Assembly: GCA_024695565.1 (NCBI GenBank)
Contig: JAILHX010000059.1
Location: forward strand, 1 to 16,233
DNA from: Saccharofermentans sp.
GTDB lineage: Bacteria; Bacillota_A; Clostridia; Saccharofermentanales; Saccharofermentanaceae
Length of the DNA stretch: 16,233 nucleotides
Reading direction: 5' to 3'
Both the position numbers and the translations under genes were made by a program. Below are positions 1 to 9,262 of the stretch, one piece after another (position 1 is the stretch's first letter; every line of letters starts with the position of its first letter). Under the pieces are notes generated by a model. The model was not told the DNA's origin. It did not search any database and worked only from the letters and a program-made list of their open reading frames with translations.

Positions 1-1
1 C

Positions 2-139
2 TTCGATGCTAACCAGACAATGGTTTCCAAGATGGATGACGGTAACTCACTCGTTCAGGTTGTTTCCTGGTACGACAACGAGAATTCTTACACATCACAG
101 ATGGTAAGAACAATCAAGTACTTCGCAGAGCTCGGCTAA
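2..139 (+). CDS. gap: Glyceraldehyde-3-phosphate dehydrogenase, C-terminal fragment
   Basis: This is the last 45 codons of a gene whose start lies left of the window; the stop is TAA at 137-139. The peptide contains [13 protein letters not shown] followed by TIKYFAEL, the hallmark C-terminus of class I phosphorylating GAPDH, which oxidises glyceraldehyde 3-phosphate to 1,3-bisphosphoglycerate with NAD+ in glycolysis (family knowledge). The catalytic Cys and the NAD-binding domain are outside the window, so cofactor preference cannot be judged. A strong intrinsic terminator follows 25 bases after the stop, so it ends its transcription unit here. The fragment is short but very distinctive. Confidence 0.95.
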   Translation, partial: FDANQTMVSKMDDGNSLVQVVSWYDNENSYTSQMVRTIKYFAELG

Positions 140-164
140 TAACTGGCTTTAAGAAACTTATTAC

Positions 165-195
165 AGAGGCTGTCTCATACGAGGCAGCCTCTTTC
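165..195 (+). terminator. Intrinsic terminator after gap
   Basis: AGAGGCTG (165-172) pairs with CAGCCTCT (185-192). The stem extends inward through T173-G184, C174-G183, T175-A182 and C176-G181 to a four-base loop, giving 12 pairs. It is followed by TTTC. The U-tract is short, but the position directly after gap fits a terminator. Confidence 0.8.
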
Positions 196-224
196 ATTTG
201 CGATATTGAATTTGAATTAAGGGA

Positions 225-1112
225 TTAAAGGCAGATCTCAACGACCGACACTTCGGGTACCGATAAGAACCTGAACGGCAACACTCCGCAGCCGAGCCCC
301 CTCGATATAAACACTACCGTGCCGTCGATATCGTATACGCCCTGAACGACACCTTTCTTAGGGAGCTGGTCTTTGCTCCTTAAGATGTGGAATTCGATCC
401 TGAACGGAAACTTCATCTGGCCGCCGTGAAGGTGTCCTGCGAGCATGAAGTCAGGCCTTTGCTCCGGCTCTATGTGGATCAGGGCATCCGGATCGTGAAC
501 GACCAGTATGACGGGATTATTTGCGTCACAATGGGGCATAGGAGGCCATTCGAGCTTTCTTGTACCACTATCGGGAATTCCGGCCAGAGACGCGGCTCTG
601 CCCGTTCTGGGCGATACCAGAGGTATAACTTCGCCATCTAAACTGATAAAGCCCGTAGACAGGGAAGTATCTTCTATTCTTGCATCGTGATTTCCCGTAA
701 CTCCATAGTAAGGAATGCCCAGCTCCTTGCAGCAGGCGCTGACTTCCTGCAGATACCTGTAGCCCTTGGCTGCCCGGGAAGAACCGCTTATGAGGTCTCC
801 TCCGAATATAACGGCATCAAGAGGCGCCTCCTGATGCATCCTGCGTATGGATTTACATACGCGTTTAGCCGTGACGGGGCACCACTCTGCGTGGATATCC
901 GAGAAGAAAAAGAATCTGAAGTCGGGGTTATCTGCTGCTGCCTCAGGTATAAGGGGAAGTTTCTTTATATTAATATCATTATTATTTATTTTATTAGATT
1001 TCTTAAGGACCGCCCTGTCAGACTCTAAAAAGAATGGTTCAGCAAGGCACCAGAGAAGATACAGCACTATAAGGGCTGCCAGAGCTATTAAAAACGGATA
1101 TATCTTCTCCAT
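225..1112 (-). CDS. Membrane-anchored calcineurin-like metallophosphoesterase
   Basis: A 295-residue protein with one N-terminal membrane helix (about residues 5-24), no obvious cleavage site, and then a complete calcineurin-like phosphoesterase domain. The metal-ligand motifs occur in order: SDIH (D72, H74), GGD (D106), GNHD (N141, H142), VVHD (H206) and GHLHGGQ (H227, H229). The order and the GHLHGGQ ending resemble the YkuE/YaeI group, reported to act on phospholipid headgroups such as UDP-diacylglucosamine (established knowledge); the substrate here is an inference. The anchor would place the catalytic domain at the membrane surface. An AAGGAGAA sequence lies upstream of the ATG at 1112. 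It is transcribed divergently from the PC4-like gene and convergently with gap. All metal ligands are intact. Confidence 0.88.
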   Translation of the reverse strand: MEKIYPFLIALAALIVLYLLWCLAEPFFLESDRAVLKKSNKINNNDINIKKLPLIPEAAADNPDFRFFFFSDIHAEWCPVTAKRVCKSIRRMHQEAPLDAVIFGGDLISGSSRAAKGYRYLQEVSACCKELGIPYYGVTGNHDARIEDTSLSTGFISLDGEVIPLVSPRTGRAASLAGIPDSGTRKLEWPPMPHCDANNPVILVVHDPDALIHIEPEQRPDFMLAGHLHGGQMKFPFRIEFHILRSKDQLPKKGVVQGVYDIDGTVVFISRGLGCGVLPFRFLSVPEVSVVEICL

Positions 1113-1167
1113 TATCAGGACAGTTCTCCTTTTTTCTTAATTATATAATATACACGCGTCAATCGTG

Positions 1168-1176
1168 TGTTATAAT
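1168..1176 (+). promoter_or_regulatory. Extended -10 promoter for the PC4-like gene
   Basis: TGTTATAAT is a perfect TGn-TATAAT extended -10 element. No convincing -35 hexamer lies 16-18 bases upstream, which is usual for extended -10 promoters. The transcript would start near 1183 and give a leader of about 33 nt before the ATG at 1216. Confidence 0.65.
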
Positions 1177-1215
1177 TCAAGCAATCAAATTTGTTTTTTG
1201 CAGGAGGAATTTAGG

Positions 1216-1458
1216 ATGCCTAAGACAGAAATCACTTATGAGATCGTCAAAGAGATCGGTGTTCTTAAGGAGAACAAGTCCGGTTGGCAGCGTGAGCTTA
1301 ATATTGTTAAGTGGAATAATGGTAAGCCGAAGCTCGACATCCGTGATTGGGGCCCGAACCATGAGAAGGTAGGCAAGGGTATTTCTCTTGATTTCGAAGA
1401 ATACAATACTCTCAAGGCTTATCTTGAGGATGGTGACTTCACTTCTCTCGACGAGTAA
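1216..1458 (+). CDS. YdbC-like PC4-family single-strand nucleic-acid-binding protein
   Basis: An 80-residue protein beginning MPKTEITYEIVKEIGVL and containing GWQRELNIVKWN, GKPKLDIRDWGP and GISLDFEEYNTLKAYL. This fits the bacterial PC4-like YdbC family: an antiparallel sheet followed by a C-terminal helix, dimeric, binding single-stranded DNA or RNA (family knowledge). The start at 1216 is chosen because CAGGAGGAA sits 8 bases upstream, whereas an upstream in-frame ATG at 1165 has no ribosome binding site and would lie before the predicted transcription start. The protein is full length for the family. An ssDNA-binding protein upstream of a DNA ligase in the same direction hints at a DNA-maintenance grouping, but no shared pathway is shown. 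Confidence 0.85.
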   Translation: MPKTEITYEIVKEIGVLKENKSGWQRELNIVKWNNGKPKLDIRDWGPNHEKVGKGISLDFEEYNTLKAYLEDGDFTSLDE

Positions 1459-1500
1459 TAACCCGTCATCAGAACCAGTGATTTGATCTGAATACAGGAA

Positions 1501-1518
1501 GGCGCCGTTCATGGCGTC
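1501..1518 (+). promoter_or_regulatory. Small hairpin just before a start codon that lacks a Shine-Dalgarno
   Basis: GGCGCC (1501-1506) can pair with GGCGTC (1513-1518), with one G-T wobble, around a six-base GTTCAT loop. It ends 10 bases before the ATG at 1529, where a Shine-Dalgarno would be expected and none is seen. No T-run follows, so it is not a terminator. A role in translation is only inferred. Confidence 0.35.
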
Positions 1519-1528
1519 GTGATTCAGT

Positions 1529-2158
1529 ATGAGAAGCGAAGAACGAGCCGGTATTATATCAATATTAATGCTTTTTTTGTGGGGGACTCTGATTGCAGAG
1601 CCCTTCCATATTTTTGCGCGGTATATTGCTGCAGGTGTCAGCTATGCCATGAAGGGCCTTGGAGCACCTGCCGTCGTTTCTTCCATTGCCTTATATATAA
1701 TCACCGTTCTTGTGATACTGCTTCTACAGAAGGTAACTCAGACAAAGGTATGCATCTATATCCCGTGCATAATATCGACTCTTCTGATCTTACTGCTCGT
1801 ATTCAAGAGCATAGTGGATTCATCGGTAAATGCGGTCGATGCTCTTTGTCTGGCGGTTCCTGCCGTGGTAGCGGTCGTTTTCTATCTGTTTAAGTTTAAG
1901 ACAGGACTTAAATGGTTTGCCGATATCTATACTTATTCGCTTGCCATAGCACTTCTCAATTCACTTTTGTTCGTGCCTATAGCAAGACTTAACGGCGTGG
2001 TCGATATGATCCTCTATATAACCAACTATAATGACATGCTGATCACGGACAGCTTTGCCGGTCTTGCAGGAATACACGAGATCATCTGGGGAGTGTTCTT
2101 CACGGCATTTGCAGTATTCCCGATAATCTATCTTGCCACATCGAGCAGGAGGAAATGA
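1529..2158 (+). CDS. Six-helix integral membrane protein of unknown function
   Basis: A 209-residue, very hydrophobic protein. I see six likely membrane helices, roughly at residues 7-25, 47-64, 71-91, 101-119, 130-150 and 183-203, and a basic SSRRK C-terminus. No catalytic or transport motif was recognised and I cannot name a family. An in-frame TGA lies two codons before the ATG at 1529, so this is the longest possible start; it has no clear Shine-Dalgarno. A start at the later ATG near 1568 is possible but would cut into the first helix. The stop is three bases before the ligA ATG, and the ligA ribosome binding site AGGAGGAAAT lies over the end of this gene, so the two are very probably cotranscribed. 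Polytopic, full-length in appearance, function unknown. Confidence 0.75.
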   Translation: MRSEERAGIISILMLFLWGTLIAEPFHIFARYIAAGVSYAMKGLGAPAVVSSIALYIITVLVILLLQKVTQTKVCIYIPCIISTLLILLLVFKSIVDSSVNAVDALCLAVPAVVAVVFYLFKFKTGLKWFADIYTYSLAIALLNSLLFVPIARLNGVVDMILYITNYNDMLITDSFAGLAGIHEIIWGVFFTAFAVFPIIYLATSSRRK

Positions 2159-4201
<2,043 letters not shown>

Positions 4202-4205
4202 GTTT

Positions 4206-4802
4206 ATGAATATCGAAGAAGAGAAGACCAAGATCAGAAAAGAGATAAAGAGAAGAAGATCAGAGCTCTCCCGGAAGATCCTGTCAGAAATAGATGCAGC
4301 GCTTCCGGAATTTATCGCCGCTATTGACGATGAAGAGTTAAGATCCGAACTTAAGAAGGCAAAGAGGATCGCTCTTTACAGGAGCATCAACGGCGAAGTC
4401 CCTGCAGATGGTCTTGCCGGGTATTTTATGGGCAGCGGCATCAAGTGCTGTTTCCCGAGATTAGAAAACGGCGTTATGGTCTTCTGCGATTGTGACAGTC
4501 TTAATGACTCCGAATTTGAAGTTTCTTCATATGGAATCAAGGAGCCCTTATCATCCAAGCCTGTGGTCGATCCTAAAGACATTGATGTTGTAGTGCTGCC
4601 TGCAGTTGCATATAATGAAGAAGGCACGAGACTTGGAATGGGTGGCGGATATTACGACCGTTTTATCGGCCCGCTCGCTAAGAAGCCTTATCTTCTCGGA
4701 ATCTGCTATGAGTTCCAGATCTGCTCTGATCTGCCGGTGACAGATCACGACATAACAGCTGATTTCTTAGCGGTAATACCCGGCGAAGCATACGAGGAGT
4801 GA
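4206..4802 (+). CDS. fau: 5-formyltetrahydrofolate cyclo-ligase
   Basis: A 198-residue cytosolic enzyme that converts 5-formyl-THF and ATP to 5,10-methenyl-THF, returning the storage folate to one-carbon metabolism (family knowledge). Evidence: a basic N-terminus KTKIRKEIKRRRSELS, the SINGEVPADGL segment, VVVLPAVAYNEEGTRLGMGGGYYDRF with the signature GMGGGYYDR at residues 144-152, and the late region LLGICYEFQ. Length and motif order are normal for the family. The ATG lies four bases after the ligA stop; the ribosome binding site is weak (AAAGG in the end of ligA), suggesting translation coupled to ligA. The next gene follows after four bases, continuing the operon. Confidence 0.95.
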   Translation: MNIEEEKTKIRKEIKRRRSELSRKILSEIDAALPEFIAAIDDEELRSELKKAKRIALYRSINGEVPADGLAGYFMGSGIKCCFPRLENGVMVFCDCDSLNDSEFEVSSYGIKEPLSSKPVVDPKDIDVVVLPAVAYNEEGTRLGMGGGYYDRFIGPLAKKPYLLGICYEFQICSDLPVTDHDITADFLAVIPGEAYEE

Positions 4803-4806
4803 CTTA

Positions 4807-5247
4807 ATGCGTTATTTTATTGCGAATTTAGCCTTCCATGCAGTGATAACGATAGTATTCATCGTTCTTGCCTGCATCTTCACGGCACGCAACAGAAAGC
4901 GCAAAACGAAGCATGTAGTTACTTACTTTTTCCCGATCGCATTTACCGTTGTAGCTCTGGTTGATATCACCGTTTATATGGCGCCCAGACTGCTCGACAT
5001 AAACTGTCTTGCCAACAACAATTACTATTACGACACCGGTACGGTGGAAAACATCGGGTTCCTCAAAAACTATTTTGTCATTGACGGCAACTATTACTAT
5101 GTTAATCCTCTCAGAAACACTCTTGCTGAGGGTGATACCGTCAGAGTCAAGCACACACAGTATTCGGCTTATACTGTCGACTGGACTTTGATCACTGATA
5201 CGGAAGAAGGCACCGGTACTTCAGTGACTGAAGAAACGGAATCCTGA
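4807..5247 (+). CDS. Small two-helix membrane protein with extracytoplasmic beta-rich tail
   Basis: A 146-residue protein with two hydrophobic helices (about residues 7-27 and 37-57) separated by a basic loop NRKRKTKH. The rest, to the C-terminus, is Tyr-rich and beta-patterned (DTGTVENIGFLKNYFVIDG, then NYYYVNPLRNTLAEGDTVRVKH) and ends in an acidic Thr/Glu tail. By the positive-inside rule the basic loop is cytoplasmic and both ends lie outside, so the beta-rich part would be extracytoplasmic (inference). I do not recognise the family; the beta segment vaguely recalls small OB-like or DUF3592-type extracytoplasmic domains. GAGGAG lies eight bases before the ATG, overlapping the end of the folate gene. 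It is probably the last gene of the ligA unit. Confidence 0.72.
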   Translation: MRYFIANLAFHAVITIVFIVLACIFTARNRKRKTKHVVTYFFPIAFTVVALVDITVYMAPRLLDINCLANNNYYYDTGTVENIGFLKNYFVIDGNYYYVNPLRNTLAEGDTVRVKHTQYSAYTVDWTLITDTEEGTGTSVTEETES

Positions 5248-5326
5248 TAAAAAGTCCCAAAGCACCCCCAAAAGTCCCGATTTTCGACCCTGATTTTCAT
5301 TTTGCTGCAATTTGCGTCCACAAGTG

Positions 5327-5356
5327 CCTTTTCTGCCTGTACACTGTCAGAAAAGG
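5327..5356 (+). promoter_or_regulatory. Inverted repeat in the leader of the Spo0A-like gene
   Basis: CCTTTTCTG (5327-5335) and CAGAAAAGG (5348-5356) form a perfect 9-bp inverted repeat around 12 bases. It ends two bases before the GGAGGTG ribosome binding site of the next gene. It could be an RNA stem that affects translation or an operator; it is not a terminator, as no T-run follows. The rest of the 124-base gap after 5247 is C/T-rich, with no convincing promoter. Confidence 0.5.
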
Positions 5357-5371
5357 ACGGAGGTGAACAAG

Positions 5372-5914
5372 ATGGAGAACAGAATCATTAAGCGGGGCTC
5401 GGTGGAGATGTCTGTCGTATGCAGTGACTTAAGTCTGCTTGAGAGCATCAATAATCTTCTGCGCGACAAGGGAATCATTTCCATTGAGGATGACGACGGC
5501 GTCCTGCACTACATAGTTGACGGCAGGCGGGACAGGAAGGAAGCCGCCGGCAAGGTCACGACACTTAATCCGAACGGATCAGTTGCCGAACTTGCCAAGG
5601 AAGATGCATATATTGAATTGTGCGTCAGGACTGTCCTTAATGAATACGGATTCGATATGTCTCTTACAGGATCGGCACTTATCTTAAGGGCGGTAACAAA
5701 TGCCTTCAGGAAGGGTATGCTGCTGCCGCCCACGATGAAGGCGATGTACTACGAGACAGGAAGAGCTCACGGCTTATCCTATGAGCAGTGTGAGCGTGAT
5801 GTAAGGTATGCGATGAATAAGAGCAATCTCAAGAGCATGAGAGGCAGAGCTGCCATGAGATGCATATACGGCAGGGTGGAGAGAAGACTCGGATACAAGG
5901 ATCCTCTGGAGTAA
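5372..5914 (+). CDS. Protein with Spo0A C-terminal-like DNA-binding domain, no normal receiver
   Basis: A 180-residue protein. Residues about 80-175 (YIELCVRTVLNEYGF, ALILRAVTNAF, MLLPPTMKAMYYETGRAHGL, then YEQCERDVRYAMNKS) follow the layout of the Spo0A effector domain: a helical bundle, a segment matching Spo0A's 'LYPDIAKKFNT', then the recognition helix matching 'RVERAIRHAIEVAW'. Spo0A itself is about 265 residues with a phosphorylatable receiver. Here only about 70 residues precede the domain, with a pattern (VVCSDLSLLESINNLLRDKG, then LHYIVDGR) that may be a shrunken, non-phosphorylatable receiver (inference). The ATG at 5372 is chosen for its GGAGGTG seven bases upstream; an upstream in-frame ATG at 5312 would put the inverted repeat inside the coding region. 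Likely a cytoplasmic DNA-binding regulator; its targets are unknown. Confidence 0.7.
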   Translation: MENRIIKRGSVEMSVVCSDLSLLESINNLLRDKGIISIEDDDGVLHYIVDGRRDRKEAAGKVTTLNPNGSVAELAKEDAYIELCVRTVLNEYGFDMSLTGSALILRAVTNAFRKGMLLPPTMKAMYYETGRAHGLSYEQCERDVRYAMNKSNLKSMRGRAAMRCIYGRVERRLGYKDPLE

Positions 5915-5943
5915 AAAAAGGCTCCGCATTTTAGCGGAGCCTT
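5913..5943 (-). terminator. Intrinsic terminator of the HU gene
   Basis: Read on the minus strand, AGGCTCCGC and GCGGAGCCT pair (5934-5942 with 5919-5927) around a six-base loop and run into seven T residues (5919-5913). The T-run overlaps the stop codon of the convergent Spo0A-like gene. On the plus strand the stem is followed only by TTGG, so it works mainly for the HU transcript. Confidence 0.88.
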
Positions 5944-5966
5944 GGAAATACCAATTAAGTTAAGAA

Positions 5967-6260
5967 TTACTTCTTCTTACCCTTCTTAGCGTTTACCTTA
6001 TCCTTAAGGGACTTACCAGCCTTGAATGTAGGAACAGTAGAAGCAGCGATCTTGATCTTGTCGCCTGTAGCAGGGTTGCGGCCGCTTCTGGCAGCGAGCT
6101 TCTTTGTCTTGAATGTACCGAAGCCAACGAGAACAACCTTGTCGTTCTTTACGAGAGCACCTTCAATAGCACCGAGAGTAGCCTTGAGAGCTGCTTCTGC
6201 ATCCTTCTTGCTAAGGCCAGCGCCAGCTGCGATCTTGTCAATAAGCTGTGACTTGTTCAT
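5967..6260 (-). CDS. hup: HU-family histone-like DNA-binding protein
   Basis: A 97-residue basic protein, the usual HU length plus a short lysine tail (NAKKGKKK). It starts [11 protein letters not shown], then [11 protein letters not shown], then [32 protein letters not shown], with the arm signature GRNP, and ends [14 protein letters not shown]. These are the hallmarks of bacterial HU, a dimer that bends and compacts DNA in the nucleoid (established). AGGAGGAAA precedes the ATG. A near-consensus promoter lies upstream and a strong terminator downstream, so it is a monocistronic, probably highly expressed gene. Confidence 0.97.
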   Translation of the reverse strand: MNKSQLIDKIAAGAGLSKKDAEAALKATLGAIEGALVKNDKVVLVGFGTFKTKKLAARSGRNPATGDKIKIAASTVPTFKAGKSLKDKVNAKKGKKK

Positions 6261-6313
6261 ATGGGTTTCCTCCTGTGTTAGCCGCTGAAAAGGCTTATTT
6301 TTATAGTAATTTC

Positions 6314-6342
6314 ATTATTGATTTATGTTAAAACGTTGTCAA
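6314..6342 (-). promoter_or_regulatory. Sigma-A type promoter of the HU gene
   Basis: On the minus strand a perfect -35 TTGACA (6342-6337), a 17-base spacer and a -10 AATAAT (6319-6314, five of six). Transcription would begin near 6307 and give a leader of about 47 nt. Confidence 0.75.
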
Positions 6343-6539
6343 GATGTTTTCAGTCAGAAATACAATAAAATGTGTAAATTCATAGTGGTTTCACTTCAAT
6401 CCCGGTGATGTTTCCCGATATGACAATATGACCGCCGGAACGATAGACCTGCAATTGATATTTTTCTCATTTAAATACAAGATTTATTCCTGCGGATAGT
6501 GTATGCTTGTAATGCAAAAAACCGAATGGAGGAATATAT

Positions 6540-6743
6540 ATGATCGTTACAAAAGATACAATTATCGGAGATGTTGTAATGCTGGACGAAGGCATCGCTC
6601 CTATCCTTATGGCATCCGGACTTCACTGCCTCGGCTGCGCCATGGCTTCAGGTGAGACAATTGAGGAAGCATGCATGGTTCACGGCATGGATTGTGATGC
6701 TCTCGTAGAAGAGATCAACAACTACTTCCAGTCCAAGGGCTGA
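6540..6743 (+). CDS. DUF1858 / hybrid-cluster-associated redox-disulfide miniprotein
   Basis: A 67-residue protein, MIVTKDTIIGDVVML, ASGLHCLGCAMASGETIEEA, then HGMDCDALVEEIN. The GLHCLGC motif (C30, C33) with following TIEEAC is typical of the DUF1858 family, also called the hybrid-cluster-protein-associated redox disulfide domain and resembling the N-terminus of ScdA/RIC iron-centre repair proteins (family knowledge). It probably takes part in nitrosative or iron-sulfur stress handling, but no hybrid cluster protein is in view, so that is inference. ATGGAGGAA lies upstream of the ATG; a terminator follows within 30 bases, so it is monocistronic. The 279 bases between it and the HU gene hold the HU promoter; no clear promoter of its own was seen there. 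Confidence 0.9.
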   Translation: MIVTKDTIIGDVVMLDEGIAPILMASGLHCLGCAMASGETIEEACMVHGMDCDALVEEINNYFQSKG

Positions 6744-6768
6744 TCTGAGTCAGTAAGATTTCAAATCA

Positions 6769-6795
6769 AAGCGGCTGCCTTCGGGCAGCCGTTTC
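6769..6795 (+). terminator. Terminator after the DUF1858 gene, UUCG tetraloop
   Basis: CGGCTGCC (6772-6779) pairs with GGCAGCCG (6784-6791), closed by a C(TTCG)G tetraloop and extended by outer A-T pairs. It is followed by TTTC. Confidence 0.85.
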
Positions 6796-6834
6796 TATTG
6801 TATGCGTGTCTGCAAAATGTCTAACATTTAGCGG

Positions 6835-6960
6835 CCAAAAAGTTAGCTGAAAACTGAGATTTTGCGAAAAGCTAACATTTCGGCTAACTTTTTGATCCCA
6901 AAATGTTGGCTGAAAGTTAGCTTCCTCGAAAAGCTAACGTTTTTCCTGGACAAAAACTTA
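6835..6960. repeat. Two-copy ~63-bp tandem repeat of GTTAGC/GCTAAC hairpins
   Basis: CCAAAAAGTTAGCTGAAA (6835-6852) recurs as CCAAAATGTTGGCTGAAA (6898-6915), two mismatches, offset 63. CGAAAAGCTAACATTT (6865-6880) recurs at 6927-6942, one mismatch, offset 62. Each unit therefore carries a GTT(A/G)GC arm and a GCTAAC arm and can fold on itself; GTTAGCTT (6916-6923) with AAGCTAAC (6931-6938) makes an 8-bp hairpin. CGGCTAACTTTTT (6881-6893) can also pair with the arm at 6837-6849, and AAATGT/ACATTT (6815-6829) makes a further small palindrome just upstream. The array fills the gap between two convergent genes; no coding sequence is present. It may act as a terminator for the kinase transcript or be a genomic repeat element. 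Confidence 0.75.
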
Positions 6961-6983
6961 GACGCCGTTTGACGCACACGAAT

Positions 6984-9245
6984 TTAATAAGAAGCGGCGA
7001 GAACGACTTCGAACTTTGTTCCTTCTCCGAGTTTGCTCGTTACGTTTATCTCTGCATCGTGCTTATCGCAGATGAGCTTAACGATCGCAAGTCCCAATCC
7101 CGTACCTTTGATATTAACGCCCGAGTTATGCGCTCTGTAGAAACGGTCGAAGATCCTCGGGATATCCTGCTCAGGGATACCGATACCGTTGTCTTCGACA
7201 GAGATGTGGATCTTCTGTGTGGCGATGTGTGATTTCTCACCGGTCCTCCATGCCTTGATGACGATGTTGGCTTCAGGCCCCGTGTAATTGATGGCGTTCG
7301 ATATAAGGTTCTCGAAAACACGTGACAGCTTTTTGGGATCGGCCTTAACGATCAGGGAGTCACGGATGGGAAGGTCGAGCGAGAGATTCTTCTCCGTATC
7401 TTCCAAATCCATCGAGTACATCATGACGAGTTCGTCGAGCATCTCGGCGATGGATACGGAAGTGTACTGGAATTCGGATTCGCTGGACTCCATTCTGGTG
7501 AGTTCCATGATGTCTGATACGATCCTCTCCATCTGCTCGGATCTTCTGACGATGTTGCTTAAATACGAATTGCGCTGTTCGAGAGTGAAGTTGTCCTGTG
7601 CAGACAGCATCAGTTCCGCATAACCTCTGATGGCGGTGATAGGAGTCCTCAAGTCGTGGGATACGTTGCTCAGGACGTTCTTACGGGCAGCCTCGCCTTC
7701 TAAGAGCTTCTTGTTCGTCAGCACGAGGTCACGGTTGATCTCGGATATGAAGACGGTCTTCTCTCTTACCTGACGCTTAAGTACTGCAGCGTTTCTCTTG
7801 ATCTCGCGCTGCTGATTAATATAAGAGATCACGAGTAATACTTCTGCCGAAATCGCGAAAACAGCAAAGAGGTTACTATATATAGGAATAATGGTTGCGA
7901 CCATATTGTCGAGAAGTATGGCGATATAGAGAACGAAGAACATGAGGCTGTAGAGCAGTGCGAACAGGAGTGATTTCTGATTCTCTTTGTAATAGAAGAA
8001 GAGATCAATAAAAATGGAGAGCATAACTATTGCTACTGCATACATCAATGCAACGAACTCAGGCAGCAGCATGCCGAATGCAAGACTGCTGATGTAATAG
8101 ACGATCACGAATAACAGTCCGACACCGGCTACGATGAAGTGACCGTTCTTCAGGAAGAAGAACTTTTCCTTCTGCTTGGAGCCGAAGAAGAACTGAGCGT
8201 TCTCAATAAAGCATGCAACTGAAGACAGGATTATCAGCAGATATCTTAGATCTGCACGAATGTGGCTGTTTACCGCCAGGAACCTCGCATCGTCCAGGTA
8301 ATAGAACAGGATCGCAGCAAAGCTTATGAAGAATCCCGTGAACAGCCACTTGTTTTTTGATGATGAGAGGATGAGCTGTGATACAACGGCGATAGCAACG
8401 ACCGACAATACAATAACGATAGCGAAGTGTCCGCCTGTTATAGCGGTGCGCGCGTCGTTTGCTGCAGCGGTACTGATGATCGGGTCAGATAAGATACCGG
8501 GGTTAGATACATTGGAAGCGCAGCCGATAACGATCACCAGATCGATCTTGCCTTCTTCATCCGGTAGGAGCGTGCAGTAATCGGCAAACGCATTCAGGTT
8601 GAAGACAGGCCAGTTGGCTCCGATCCTCTCCATGAGTTCGCCGTTGCAGTATACCCATGCCTCACCGTTGAATCTGTGGAAGGTGAGTGTGAGTGACCTG
8701 ATGTCGGGATCGCACTCGAAGTGCCCGATGTATGCGGCACAGTAGCAATCGATATTATCTATGGTGGTGGCATGGTATTCAACACCATTCCCGGCATTGA
8801 TCCAGTTAGGTGACCTGTTGTAATCGAACCATCCGCGCCAGGAGTCTGAGATGTTTATTCCTTCGAGATATGCTCTGTGATTCAACAGAGCAGAAGAAGG
8901 CCATTCCGAGACTTGACCGTCCCTGCTGTGTCCTCCTGCGGTATTAAGAGTCCATTTAACTGTGTCTGGTGTTACATTGGGAACGAATGTCCAGCCGCCG
9001 TTGATGTGGTCGCTGTAAATACCGCCCTTGGCCAGATTGTCGCTGAGAATTATCGCTCCGTCGTCAGATACTTCCTCAGGCGAATCGCTGGTGAAGGCAA
9101 CACCTATCGTGATTATTCCTGCTATAACGAACATCAGGAGCAAAGCGAAGATGAAAGTGACCATAGTACCGCCGAAGGTCCTGTTGTGGTTATCAAGACC
9201 TGACAGCTTAAGACTTCCTAATCTGCTGTGCTTGTACTGTGCCAT
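6984..9245 (-). CDS. 7TM membrane sensor histidine kinase
   Basis: A 753-residue kinase. One membrane helix (about residues 29-51) precedes an extracytoplasmic region (about 52-270), beta-rich and with many Trp/Tyr residues, resembling the 7TMR-DISM extracellular sensor layout. Seven closely spaced helices follow (about 273-293, 300-317, 333-349, 367-388, 397-418, 426-445, 450-475), then a short coiled linker, a HisKA domain with SHDLRTP (H530), and a HATPase domain with NLISNAINY (N650), DNGIGIP (685-691) and GTGLGLAIV (714-722). All catalytic boxes are intact. It would autophosphorylate on H530 and pass phosphate to the response regulator encoded just upstream in the same direction. GAGG lies six bases before the ATG. 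The ligand is unknown; the jelly-roll-like outer region suggests a carbohydrate, which is inference. Confidence 0.93.
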   Translation of the reverse strand: MAQYKHSRLGSLKLSGLDNHNRTFGGTMVTFIFALLLMFVIAGIITIGVAFTSDSPEEVSDDGAIILSDNLAKGGIYSDHINGGWTFVPNVTPDTVKWTLNTAGGHSRDGQVSEWPSSALLNHRAYLEGINISDSWRGWFDYNRSPNWINAGNGVEYHATTIDNIDCYCAAYIGHFECDPDIRSLTLTFHRFNGEAWVYCNGELMERIGANWPVFNLNAFADYCTLLPDEEGKIDLVIVIGCASNVSNPGILSDPIISTAAANDARTAITGGHFAIVIVLSVVAIAVVSQLILSSSKNKWLFTGFFISFAAILFYYLDDARFLAVNSHIRADLRYLLIILSSVACFIENAQFFFGSKQKEKFFFLKNGHFIVAGVGLLFVIVYYISSLAFGMLLPEFVALMYAVAIVMLSIFIDLFFYYKENQKSLLFALLYSLMFFVLYIAILLDNMVATIIPIYSNLFAVFAISAEVLLVISYINQQREIKRNAAVLKRQVREKTVFISEINRDLVLTNKKLLEGEAARKNVLSNVSHDLRTPITAIRGYAELMLSAQDNFTLEQRNSYLSNIVRRSEQMERIVSDIMELTRMESSESEFQYTSVSIAEMLDELVMMYSMDLEDTEKNLSLDLPIRDSLIVKADPKKLSRVFENLISNAINYTGPEANIVIKAWRTGEKSHIATQKIHISVEDNGIGIPEQDIPRIFDRFYRAHNSGVNIKGTGLGLAIVKLICDKHDAEINVTSKLGEGTKFEVVLAASY

Positions 9246-9262
9246 TTTTCCTCGAAAATTTA

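Noticed and set aside
1140..1162. TTGACG and TATAAT on the minus strand as a promoter for the phosphoesterase
   Set aside because: The two hexamers are only 11 bases apart, too close to work together; the true promoter remains unknown.
1165..1215. Earlier ATG for the PC4-like gene
   Set aside because: It lies over the predicted promoter and has no ribosome binding site.
5312..5371. Earlier ATG for the Spo0A-like gene
   Set aside because: No ribosome binding site, whereas GGAGGTG is correctly placed for 5372.
6815..6960. CRISPR array
   Set aside because: Only two copies, the spacing equals the repeat length, there are no distinct spacers and no cas genes nearby.
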